A stretch of 64,000 bases of DNA from Carposina sasakii (Eukaryota; Arthropoda; Insecta; Lepidoptera; Carposinidae), in assembly GCA_014607495.2 (NCBI GenBank), contig CP053162.1, forward strand, positions 3,232,469 through 3,296,468, read 5' to 3'. The position numbers and the translations under genes were made by a program. Below the pieces are notes generated by a model. The model saw only the letters and a list, made by a program, of their open reading frames with translations, was not told the DNA's origin and ran no database searches. This document shows positions 10,879 through 19,559 of this stretch, one piece after another (positions within the stretch are counted from its first letter, which is position 1; every line of letters starts with the position of its first letter).

Positions 10879-11023
10879 TGGTGAAGCCTTCCACGTCCAG
10901 CGATTCCTGTTGAAGACGCCGTACACGATGGGGTTGGCGCATGAGTTGGTACATGAGAACAGCCACATGCCCTTCTGGATCGCTGGGTCCAGGTTCTTTA
11001 CGAAGTCCTTATCTATCCAATAC
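10879..11023 (-). CDS. AKH/ACP-type receptor exon 6 (TM7)
   Basis: Enters after a cattactag acceptor. It encodes WYWIDKDFVKNLDPAIQKG and then LFSCTNSCANPIVYGVFN. NSCxNPIVYG is the TM7 NPxxY motif in the form typical of insect AKH, ACP and corazonin receptors. The likely donor is GTTAGT at 10878, after codons for KASP, and leads in phase to exon 7. If that donor is skipped, the frame continues for 24 more codons to a stop at 10807-10809, giving a different short tail. Confidence 0.9.
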
Positions 11024-11450
11024 CTAGTAATGAAAATAGTTAGAGATTAGGATTATCAATACATTTTATGAAACAAAATCGTCCCGCTCTCTGTCCCTAT
11101 GTATGCTTAGATCTTTAAAACTACGCAACGGATTTTGATGCGTCTTTTTTAAATAGAGTGATTCAATGATTATTCAAGTTTTTATGTATAACTAAGGACC
11201 CGCACCGGCTACGCATGGGTACAATTCCTCTCACGCGGACGAAGTTGGTATAAGGAGAATAAGAAAAGAGGTGGTGGTGATAGTACCCTAAACGGAAGAG
11301 TATGAGTATAAACAGTGGAAGGTATAATTACAGTACCTAAATGAAATACTTTTATTTATCCTGCGATGATGCAAAATAATGTGTAGGATAGTTGTGACCC
11401 CAAATCCATATAAAGAAATACGAGCAGGAAAAATTATAAGAGGAACTCAC
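11024..11450. other. Receptor intron between exons 5 and 6
   Basis: Non-coding. Near 11060-11270 it contains a degraded copy of the lepidopteran repeat with a ctacgcaacggattttgatg core and a cacgcggacgaag end. Nothing else is seen. Confidence 0.5.
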
Positions 11451-11574
11451 CATAAACAATAACAATAGTAAGGAGACCAGCAGGTGAAGAACACCACTAC
11501 TATAGTAATGGTCATCTTCAGGGTGCGCGCGCGCGCCCGGCCCAGGATGCCCACGCCACTCCGGCGCATATTGT
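11451..11574 (-). CDS. AKH/ACP-type receptor exon 5 (ICL3-TM6)
   Basis: Flanked by a gtaatttcag acceptor and a gtgagt donor. It encodes [20 protein letters not shown] and then [17 protein letters not shown]. LGRAxxxTLKMTIxIVxVFxxCWxPYY is the intracellular loop 3-TM6 block of the AKH receptor family, with the CWxPYY switch motif present. ICL3 is encoded partly by an alternating GC run (about 11525-11536). It leaves TG, completed to Trp by exon 6. Confidence 0.95.
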
Positions 11575-12002
11575 CTGAAATTACACAAATACAATAAAGG
11601 AACTATATTTTCATATACAGGACTGTTTATTAACTGAATCCTTATGTTTAAATTATGCCATTTTATATAGAAACAGAAATTATGACAGTTATGATACGCC
11701 ACAAACCCAATAAATATTATAGCGTATTATAAATAGGAGGTCATGTACTCAATGTTTTTTGATAAACAATTATTTAACGATTTTTGTTGCTAGACTTAAA
11801 ATTATTTCCAACGGCTTTGCTCCATAGGAAGCGTGGTGCCAGTGATGCAATATTGGTGCCACAATAACGAACGTCAATAAAAAACGATGTTACATTGTCT
11901 AAGCACACAGTTTAGTACGATTGTTTTAAAGTGATATAATCCAGGGGATAATTTAGCACGATCGAGCATTAGTAAACAGATTTAACTGTAATCTAATATG
12001 TA

Positions 12003-12443
12003 TGACGTAGATGGGTCGAGTGGCGTGCCGTTAGGTGTGTCCGACATCTTCCAAAATCCGAAATAAAGAATGCGGCGTGTAGTAAACAAGCTTAATTAGG
12101 AATCACAAACACTTTCACTGTATCTACGCACAAGATTACTAGGATTCTAGCGGACAACGTAGAAACGTGGTAAGTACAAGACAGAGGCTGATTAGCACCC
12201 GTGCTTCGCTCGACAGACGCAACAAACAAGCAAGAACAGAATACCCTCCGGCTCCGTTCAAACGACCCGGTGGTCGTTGTAAATCTACAGTGGCGCCCTC
12301 TCAGTACTCTGTCTTGTCTTTACCCAAGTGACAGCTGTCCTCCAGTCAGTGATAGCTGTCGACTTGACGTTTCTAACTTCAACGATTGAAAATAGATGGC
12401 GTTGGAGATCCGACTGTAGGATATGACATCTTGATCTCCGACA
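12003..12443 (-). repeat. Gypsy-1 3' LTR
   Basis: 441 bp with TG...CA ends, identical as far as I compared to 16579-17019 at an offset of 4576. It therefore carries a copy of the gag initiation region that leads nowhere. The sequence just upstream on the element strand (caaaatggccg) is only a weak polypurine tract. Confidence 0.88.
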
Positions 12444-12659
12444 CGGCCATTTTGACAGACTACCCGTCCTCGGGTAGAACCGATGAATCTGTGAACAAGA
12501 TAACTCAAGGAAGTATCTGCGCTCGGCCATTCTGCCTTAACTTAAATTTAAAGACTTCTTATTACAATAGTTCATGAAATCACAAAAATCGCTCATCGAC
12601 CGTCAAGTTCCCAAAATCTTTACGTAAAGACATAAAAAATAAAAGATAAGCAGACTCGC

Positions 12660-12905
12660 ACATACGTTTAAATCAGTCAGACCTTTCCTTCGGTCAACAT
12701 TACAGTAACAGTTAGTCATATAGCCAGTCCTTCGGCTATCTACTATGGAAACACAGTCCTTCGGTTTCCAACACACACATGTAGCACAGTCCATCGGCTA
12801 CCTACTACGGAAACACGGTCCTTCGGTTTCCCACACACACACATGTAGCACTGTCCATCGGCTACAGCAGAAACTCGGTCCTTCGGTTCTGCCACAAATA
12901 CATAC
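12660..12905. repeat. Short-period minisatellite, 'gtccttcggyt' units
   Basis: Repeats of acagtccttcggctatctac or acggtccttcggtttcccac type, interleaved with cacacacatgtagcac, occur four to six times with drift. It lies between pol and the 3' LTR of gypsy-1, where such elements often carry satellite-like tracts. Confidence 0.75.
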
Positions 12906-13029
12906 TACTGTCTGTCAAGGGTTTGTCAAAGTCACAATTTAAAAAAAACCGGTCAGTAACTTGTACATTGCATATGAAAATTCATTCATTTAGACTCTGA
13001 GGTCACATTAATTTCGATATCAAAATTAC

Positions 13030-13372
13030 TAGGAACTTGATGGTCTGGCACCCTACGGACCCGATCGTGCGAATATTTGTAGGTTCGATTTGAAGACAAA
13101 GATTTTAGTCGGTATCTATCACCATCTAACAATTAAATTTTATACGGTCCTTAAAATTTAGGATCTAGTTTAACTTGATTACGTTTTTCATTCTTAATGA
13201 ACACATCTAAGACACGTCGTAGACGTTCCAACCCCTGCTCTCCTGTAGAATACTATACCAGCAGGTCATCAATGTAAGAAACAATATAACTATGAGCTAA
13301 TTCACCTAAAGCTTTTGCTATAGCCCGCTGATAAACTGAACTGGCGTTCTTTAAACCAAACGGCATGGCACA
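13030..13372 (-). pseudogene. Second pol remnant: RT palm joined to integrase C-tail
   Basis: On the - strand this reads MPFGLKNASSVYQRAIAKAL, GELAHSYIVSYIDDLLV, then after stops LDPKF, GPYKI and DGDRYRLKSLSSNRTYKYSH with DRVRRVP. It is a degraded relative of gypsy-1 pol: an RT active-site block (YIDD) directly followed by the integrase C-terminal segment, with everything between missing. At least three stop codons interrupt it. It repeats the RT-to-integrase-tail deletion theme of the main frame but is a separate, more decayed copy. Confidence 0.75.
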
Positions 13373-13436
13373 CACAAGGTAAATAATTCCAAAACAAGGC
13401 TACAGTATACACAATCCATATAGAGTAACGTCAGTC

Positions 13437-13620
13437 AAGTAAGTCTAGTTGCCTCAATCTAGCAACTCTTGGAAACTTCCATCCAGCTTCCATAAACCAG
13501 TCTAGTCACTTCCATCCAGTGACTCTTAGAAACTTCCATCCAGCTTCCGTATACCAGTCTAGTCACTTCCATCCAGTGACTCTTGAATACCTCTATCCGG
13601 TATCCGTAAACCACTCTCAA
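13437..13620. repeat. ~60-bp minisatellite in gypsy-1 3' region
   Basis: Units containing ccagtctagtcacttccatc, cagtgactcttagaaacttc and catccagcttccgtatacc recur about three times from 13437 to the end of pol. No protein is encoded. Confidence 0.75.
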
Positions 13621-13635
13621 TCAGTCAACTCAACA

Positions 13636-15402
13636 TTAATTTGAACATGACGGTCCATCCCCGTCAAGTTCGCACAGATTATCATCACGGTCACATGTCA
13701 GCATGTCATTGGTAATGTCATTCGCAGGCATTCGCCTAAGTCTGTCATGTGCATACTTATAGGTTCTATTGGAATTAAGGGCTTTAAGAACATAACGATT
13801 ACCTTCAAGTACCTCCGATACCCTAAAAGGACCTCTATACTTCGGATCAATTAATCGAATTTCGAGTTCACCTGTAGTTACACGAGTTTTTGGCAAACCT
13901 GTTGTAAAATAACTGGAATATTCACCTAAAATAGTTAAAAGATCTGACTTTTTACAAGAGGGTATATCTGTGTCAACATTACTAAAGTCGTTACTGATAC
14001 TAGAATCGGTTAAAACGTCACAATTTAAAACTGTCAAATTATTTTGTTTTGAAATGCTAAAATTATTTGTTGACAAGTTAATAACGAAGCCTTGACTCAA
14101 TATTTCACGACCTAGCATAATATCACTACGCATATACACATCGGGTAAAACATGTAATAAAAGTTCTAAACAATAATCATTAATTTCAACATTACACAGT
14201 ATTTGCTGGGTGCTGAATACACTGGTTTGACCAATTCCCGTTAGAGAGACAGTTTTAGCAATTCTTTTACCATTGAAACTTGATGCAACGCTTTCTTTTA
14301 TTAGTGAACACTCAGCACCCGAATCAAAATGAAAATCATAAAATCTACCTTGATTATTAAGAGCGCCGGTCGGTGGTAAAGCGGTAAGTGCAACTATCTT
14401 TCGTGGATTCAGACGAATTTGACCTCGGCGCACCTCGAAGCCTAGGTACTCTACTTTTTCTTTCAGGAATGAGCACTTTTTAGGATTTAACGAAAATCCC
14501 TTCCCAGAAAGAACTTCTAATACTACCTTTAGTCTATCGAAAGCTTCGTCGATGTTACTGGCCACAACTAGCACGTCATCCATGTACACTACATCGTACT
14601 TGTTCACGAGATCGCCTAGAGCATGTATGAGAGCACGTTGAAACACTGCAGGAGCATTTTTCAAACCGAAGGGCATAGTAAGGTACTCATACTGACCTTC
14701 AGTTGTCACGAATACTGTGCGCTCTATGGACTCCGACTCGATAGGGATCTGGTGAAATCCCGATGCTAAATCTAAAATTGTAAAAAAATGTCCTCCATGC
14801 AACCTAGCAATCTGTTCAGATATGAGTGGTAAAGGAAAACGGTCAGCAACGGTGTTATCGTTCAACTCCCTATAATCGACACACATTCTATCTGAACCGT
14901 CTTTTTTTTTTACCAAAAGTATCGGGCTTGCGAACGGTGAAGAACTAGGTCTAATTACCTTAGCATTAAGCAGCTCGTTGATCTTGCCCCTCACAATCTG
15001 ACGTTCATCTGGGGTCAGCCTGTATGGGCGACGATTTACCGTCTTGTGCGGGTCTACGAGCCGTATCTGCATAGGTTCAGTGTCAGCAGGAGAAGTAGGT
15101 GTACCGGTAATGAAACTAAGCTTGAACCGTTCTAAAATCTCAATCAGCCTAGGTCTGTATTCATTACTAACGTCAGTATCTACCAAGTCAAGGTCTATAC
15201 CATTATTTGCAACTACATCACATGATTCGACTATGTTAATTTTCTCGAAACGTTCTTTATCTACCGACATATGTACAGTCAAACCGATAGCTAGAATTTC
15301 ACGTCCGATCATAATGTTGTATCGCAAACAATGGTCAGGTAAAACATGAAGGAGTATCTCAAAGTTAATATTGTCAATGTCAATTGTCGTTAAAATTTGC
15401 AT
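13636..15402 (-). CDS. Gypsy-1 chimeric pol frame (PR tail-RT-second PR-integrase tail)
   Basis: A 588-codon open frame. Residues 1-50 are the end of a retroviral-type protease. Residues about 125-345 are reverse transcriptase, with MCVDYRELNDNTVADRFPL, LDLASGFHQIPI, MPFGLKNAPAVFQRAL and the YMDD catalytic motif. Near 14350 the sequence switches to a second, divergent protease with active-site DSG (FHFDSGAECSLIKES) and its following linker. Near 13842 it switches again to an integrase C-terminal segment (KYRGPFRVSEVLEGNRYVLK). RNase H, the HHCC zinc finger and the DDE core are missing. The frame stays open across both joins. It continues gag's frame, separated from it by one TGA at 15424-15426, with the listed ATG seven codons beyond. 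Confidence 0.88.
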   Translation of the reverse strand: MQILTTIDIDNINFEILLHVLPDHCLRYNIMIGREILAIGLTVHMSVDKERFEKINIVESCDVVANNGIDLDLVDTDVSNEYRPRLIEILERFKLSFITGTPTSPADTEPMQIRLVDPHKTVNRRPYRLTPDERQIVRGKINELLNAKVIRPSSSPFASPILLVKKKDGSDRMCVDYRELNDNTVADRFPLPLISEQIARLHGGHFFTILDLASGFHQIPIESESIERTVFVTTEGQYEYLTMPFGLKNAPAVFQRALIHALGDLVNKYDVVYMDDVLVVASNIDEAFDRLKVVLEVLSGKGFSLNPKKCSFLKEKVEYLGFEVRRGQIRLNPRKIVALTALPPTGALNNQGRFYDFHFDSGAECSLIKESVASSFNGKRIAKTVSLTGIGQTSVFSTQQILCNVEINDYCLELLLHVLPDVYMRSDIMLGREILSQGFVINLSTNNFSISKQNNLTVLNCDVLTDSSISNDFSNVDTDIPSCKKSDLLTILGEYSSYFTTGLPKTRVTTGELEIRLIDPKYRGPFRVSEVLEGNRYVLKALNSNRTYKYAHDRLRRMPANDITNDMLTCDRDDNLCELDGDGPSCSN

Positions 15403-15423
15403 GGTCGAGGCTATAGAAGTTTG

Positions 15424-16623
15424 TCATATACCAGTCATAGAAACATTGTCATAAATTCGCTTACCACTAAATTTCAAAGCAATCGATTCTTTAACTAAGG
15501 AACACTCTGAACCTGAGTCGTAAGTAAATGGGAATGACTCACCAGAGTGACGCAGAGAACCCGAAGGCGCACTCACAATGCACACGTCTACTCGCTTTTC
15601 CTTAGCTGGACCAGTTCCAGTGCCGCCGCCGGTACCGTTGTTCCCCTCCTTGATTTTCCTCTTCGGGCAGTCGGATGCATAGTGGCCTTGTTCCCGGCAG
15701 TTGAAGCAGGTGATGCGATCGGTTCTCCCTGTAGGTTGATTGGTCGAGTTATGGTCCCCATGAGAGGACCTGTGTTTGGACCGGTCATCTTGCTTCTTCG
15801 AATTGGCTTTGTTGCGACATTGAAGAGATTTGTGGCCTAGTTGTCCACAATTAAAGCACTTGATGGTCACAGCAGATCCATTAGGTCGGTTTCTTTTTAG
15901 GTCGGGTCCATCACGATAAATACTTGATGAATAACTTCTCTTCAGGAACGAGACAGCTTTCAGTTCCTTTTGTAAATGGTTACGCGTCTTGATGTCAGTC
16001 GTTATAGCAATCCTCTGAACACGTGGCTCTTGTTTTGAAATATGAGCTAAGACAGTGGCTATTGCTATCTGTTCTGTAGTCAGTCCATTCCACCTTGCCA
16101 TTAAGGATGTTATGAGGGTAGCGGCGTATGAGGCCAGGCACTCGTTATCTCTCGGTTTCTTGTCGTGCATACTGATGAGAAAGGAAGCAGCAGTTTCAGG
16201 ACAGTCATACCTTGCTACAAAAAGCTCCTTAAAATCGGCCCACGTCATATTAGGAAACGATATTGAAGACAGCCAAGATGATGCTTCGCCCTTGAGTGCG
16301 TGGCTTAACGCGATCATCAGAGAAGATCCATGGCGATGTCGATCTGTGATACACATGTCCGCGGTCGTTATCCAAGCTCGGGCGTCGATGTCTCTTTTCT
16401 CTGGGTCGAAATCAGGAAGGCGAATAGAGTCCGAAGATGCAGGTAGTTTTATTGCTTGCACCAACGCCAGAAAATTTTGATTTTGTTGCTCGAAGAGAAG
16501 ACGCCATTTTTCTTCGCTCGAGTCACTATTTGAAGCACGTGTTTCATGTGGGTGATCCGGGTTGCATCCCACTTCTGATGACGTAGATGGGTCGAGTGGC
16601 GTGCCGTTAGGTGTGTCCGACAT
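15424..16623 (-). CDS. Gypsy-1 gag with start of protease
   Basis: Starts at ATG 16621-16623 (MSDTPNGTPLDPSTSSE), which lies inside the 5' LTR. It runs 399 codons to TGA at 15424-15426. The middle is an alpha-helical capsid-like region including WADFKELFVARYDCPETAAS. Two CCHC zinc knuckles follow (CFNCGQLGHKSLQC and CFNCREQGHYASDC), which bind genomic RNA in such proteins. The C-terminus enters a protease with DSG active site (YDSGSECSLVKES) and is cut off by the stop. The second protease copy in pol has glycine at the matching position, so the stop is probably a point lesion rather than normal design. Suppression of the stop cannot be excluded. Confidence 0.88.
   Translation of the reverse strand: MSDTPNGTPLDPSTSSEVGCNPDHPHETRASNSDSSEEKWRLLFEQQNQNFLALVQAIKLPASSDSIRLPDFDPEKRDIDARAWITTADMCITDRHRHGSSLMIALSHALKGEASSWLSSISFPNMTWADFKELFVARYDCPETAASFLISMHDKKPRDNECLASYAATLITSLMARWNGLTTEQIAIATVLAHISKQEPRVQRIAITTDIKTRNHLQKELKAVSFLKRSYSSSIYRDGPDLKRNRPNGSAVTIKCFNCGQLGHKSLQCRNKANSKKQDDRSKHRSSHGDHNSTNQPTGRTDRITCFNCREQGHYASDCPKRKIKEGNNGTGGGTGTGPAKEKRVDVCIVSAPSGSLRHSGESFPFTYDSGSECSLVKESIALKFSGKRIYDNVSMTGI
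16559..16578 (-). promoter_or_regulatory. Gypsy-1 primer binding site (tRNA-Leu-like)
   Basis: Directly inside the 5' LTR, the element strand reads tcagaagtgggatgcaaccc. The first 13 bases match the complement of the acceptor and T-arm end expected for a eukaryotic tRNA-Leu (recalled as a TCAGAAGTGGGATTCGAACCC pattern, without its terminal CCA). It lies within the gag coding sequence. The tRNA identity is from memory and should be checked. Confidence 0.6.
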
Positions 16624-17019
16624 CTTCCAAAATCCGAAATAAAGAATGCGGCGTGTAGTAAACAAGCTTAATTAGGAATCACAAACACTTTCACTGTATC
16701 TACGCACAAGATTACTAGGATTCTAGCGGACAACGTAGAAACGTGGTAAGTACAAGACAGAGGCTGATTAGCACCCGTGCTTCGCTCGACAGACGCAACA
16801 AACAAGCAAGAACAGAATACCCTCCGGCTCCGTTCAAACGACCCGGTGGTCGTTGTAAATCTACAGTGGCGCCCTCTCAGTACTCTGTCTTGTCTTTACC
16901 CAAGTGACAGCTGTCCTCCAGTCAGTGATAGCTGTCGACTTGACGTTTCTAACTTCAACGATTGAAAATAGATGGCGTTGGAGATCCGACTGTAGGATAT
17001 GACATCTTGATCTCCGACA
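16579..17019 (-). repeat. Gypsy-1 5' LTR containing gag initiation codon
   Basis: 441 bp with TG...CA ends. The gag ATG at 16621-16623 is 45 bp from the inner edge, so about 15 gag codons are LTR-encoded. The LTR end is supported independently by the primer site that follows it and by the 4-bp target duplication outside. Confidence 0.88.
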
Positions 17020-17139
17020 TGTAATTGTTTAATCCAGTGAAGTGCATCCAGCACTTCTTCTATCTATAAAGACGCAATCCCGCTTAAATCTACATCTAGC
17101 TGTTATATCTTATACTCTTAATACTTTATATTATGTAAC

Positions 17140-17355
17140 TAGTGGACGCTCGCGACACCGCCCGCGTGGACTGTGGAAAAAACAAAATGTCGAAATTATC
17201 CGGGATAAAACATTTTCCCGGGATAAATAGCCTATATGTTAAGTAGGACCTGTCACAATATACTCTTGAAAACTGCATCGAAATCGGTCTAGCCGTTTCT
17301 GAGATTAGCGTGCACAAACATCGATCCGTCACAATAGTATTATATGTATATAGAT
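17140..17355 (+). repeat. Lepidopteran short repeat (tagtggacgc...gtgcacaaac family)
   Basis: Shares ctagtggacgctcgcgacac, a ccgggataaaacattttccc inverted core, ctgcatcgaaatcgg and gattagcgtgcacaaac with copies at 18728-18960 and 30880-31195 (reverse). The CTAGT boundary suggests a Helitron-like relative. It lies in receptor intron 5. Confidence 0.65.
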
Positions 17356-17706
17356 ATTAGGGACGGTTTTTCTAATGGCTTGATAAAGTTTTGGAGAAAG
17401 ACAGCATCATCTTTGCCCTTCTATTCCTTTATCATTCGGCCCTTAAGCGAATAAATTATTTTCATGAATTTAAATTTCAGCTCAGCTTACCGTTAAATAC
17501 TTGAAACAACATTAAATCGGACCTGTACGAGTACTGTATAATAACTTCCCGGTAAAATCGCCTAAGTAAAGTATTTATACAGGGAGTGAATAACAATAAA
17601 AGAAAACTTTGGGGGCTATATCGGCCCATTTTTATTAGTTTTTGAGGTATTTTATGAGGACATATTTTCGGTTTTTGATTAACGCTAGTTGAGCACCACA
17701 GATTAT

Positions 17707-18503
17707 AAAAAGCGGGTGGGGCTGTGTCGGGGCACACGGCCGTTGGTTTTAACGTGAAACGTCTATGTTAGCGAATCGCTTTTAAAGTAAAAGATTGAAA
17801 TGAAAACAAGATGGACGCTGTTTTAAGTATTTTAATAAAAAAAGAACAGGTACGTAATAGAAACATAAAATACATAGCAAATGTTTATATATTTATTGTC
17901 ACTTTCTGGTTATTTTAAATAGCAGCCGCCCACGACTTCGTCCGCGTGAGGGGGCGTTGTACCCGTGCGAAGCCGGGCAGGTTGTTGTATAGACTGTAGC
18001 CTTCCTTGGTAAATGGGCTATCTAACACTGAAAGAATTTTTCAAATCAGACCAGTAGTTCCTGAGATTAGCGCGTTCAAACAAACAAACAAACAAACTCT
18101 TCAGCTTTATAATATTAGTATAGATATAAATACTGTCCAAATTACACTTATTTTTGTATAAATCAATCGGTTCAAATAAACTTGACAAACACACGAAAGA
18201 ATCACCACGCTATAAAGTCGGAGTCACGAGTTACACTAAATAGAAACAAGCGCGAGCGCCGGTTTCGCACAGTTATCGCAGTATCCCTCCCCCCCCGCCC
18301 CCCCGCTTGACCCCGACACGAACTCAATGTCATAACAGCGAGCTGACTATATAAGTGAAATATTTACACCACATTTTTGTTTCTAAGACCAATAGTTTTT
18401 TAATTATTAAGGTACGATGATATAGACCTTTTCGTTACGGTCCAGTTTTTAAACCTGGTACCCGTATGTGTCGGCGCGATTTTAAAGACGTTTCACGTCA
18501 AAA
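17707..18503 (+). mobile_element. 797-bp dispersed element, copy A
   Basis: Nearly identical to 58608-59402; only a few single-base differences and a longer C tract were noted. The right end, AGACGTTTCACGTCAAAA, has an inverted partner TTTTAACGTGAAACGTCT at 17747-17764, 40 bp inside the left end. A Helitron-like repeat (17922-18127) is nested inside both copies, and there is a poly-C tract near 18288-18305. No protein is encoded and the superfamily is unknown. Confidence 0.75.
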
Positions 18504-18591
18504 GAGCTCAACTCTACCAAAAACCTACCTACATCTAATTTTTGATACTCTGATATTCTTTATTGTAGTTACACACAAACATTGGACAATT

Positions 18592-18633
18592 CAGGGTGAT
18601 TTTTAGTCGTCAACGTTCCTGAAAACTACCTTA
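18592..18633. repeat. Mariner-type MITE end fragment
   Basis: cagggtgatttttagtcgtc followed by aacgttcctgaaaactac matches the right end of the MITE at 5322 in reverse. Only about 42 bp remain. Confidence 0.7.
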
Positions 18634-18727
18634 CTCACTCACTGACTGTATACTAAAGAAATACTTATAACACGTTTTCGTAAATCATATTCAATGAATT
18701 TCTCATGAAAATAATCTTTACTTATTC

Positions 18728-18960
18728 CCTACTAGTGGACGCCCGCGACTCTGTCCGCGTGGACTACAGAAAAAACAAAATGTCGAATTTATCCGGGATA
18801 AAACATTTTCCCGGGATAAAAAGTAGCCTATATGTTAAGTGGGACCTGTCACAATATATTATTGAAAACTGCATCGAAATCGGTTCAGCCGTTTCTGAGA
18901 TTAGCGTGCACAAACGCACAGACAAACAGACAAACCGACGGACAAAAATTTAAAAAATAA
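18728..18960 (+). repeat. Lepidopteran short repeat, second copy
   Basis: Closely related to 17140-17355, starting ctagtggacgcccgcgactc and ending gtgcacaaacgcacagacaa. It lies in receptor intron 5. Confidence 0.65.
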
Positions 18961-19284
18961 TTATTTTGAGTACTATTGCGTTGATAAAGGTCTCCTATAA
19001 TATTTATTCTCATATATCTTCCATGTACAGACAGCGATCCGTTACATTTTTATTATATGTATAAATAGATTAAAATCATATCGGAATCAGGACAGATCAC
19101 CACTTGACCCACTCTGTATTCTACGTAAAAGTAGCTAATTTCCAAGTCGACTTTTAAGTATATGATAACACTGTGCTCATTAAAATAAGTAACATTGTTA
19201 TAATTTCTGTCGAACGAACGAAAACAGGATTTAATTTGAGTAGGTTTTCTTTTGACTTTATCGTTGCTACATAAAGCTTTTTTT

Positions 19285-19550
19285 TTAGCCGCGTGATGCC
19301 GGCAGAGTAGACTTTGTACCACCCTATGCCTGCTCGTGGGTATCGTACGAGGCGATTAAGGGTTTCCGGGGGGTTGGCAGCAGCGTCTCCCGTGCTGACC
19401 ACATAGTCCAAAAATCAGACTGCGGTCACCAACCCGTCTGCCCAGCGTGGTGACTATTGGTAAAATCCCTCTATGGAAGTATCCTAGTGGTGTGCCCTGG
19501 GGGAGGCCTATGTCCAGCAGTGGACTGTAATAGGCTGAAGATGAAGATAT
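19285..19550 (+). repeat. Repeat with 'gtccagcagtggactg' end
   Basis: Contains gtgatgccggcagagtagac, gcgattaagggtttccgggg, actgcggtcaccaacccgtc and ends gtccagcagtggactgtaat then aggctgaagatgaagat. Related copies are at 42345-42610 (reverse) and 44480-44662. The end resembles the tail of RTE ORFs (the AYVQQW codons at 6895), suggesting an RTE-mobilised or RTE-derived repeat. Confidence 0.6.
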
Positions 19551-19559
19551 AAAGCTACA

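Larger units (their letters stand above)
12003..17019 (-). mobile_element. Gypsy-1: Ty3/gypsy-like LTR retrotransposon, rearranged
   Basis: A 5.0-kb insertion in receptor intron 5, in the same orientation as the host gene. Identical 441-bp LTRs (12003-12443 and 16579-17019) begin TGTCGG and end ACGTCA on the element strand. Both sides carry the 4-bp duplication TGTA (11999-12002 and 17020-17023). LTR identity implies recent insertion. Reading on the - strand: 5' LTR containing the gag start, a tRNA-Leu-like primer site, gag-protease, a chimeric pol frame, then about 1.2 kb of repeat-rich sequence with further pol remnants, and the 3' LTR. RNase H and the integrase catalytic core are absent, so it cannot be autonomous as it stands. 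Confidence 0.9.

Noticed and set aside
12201..12389. 62-codon ORF repeated at 16777-16965
   Set aside because: LTR sequence on the strand opposite to gag; duplicated only because both LTRs are identical.
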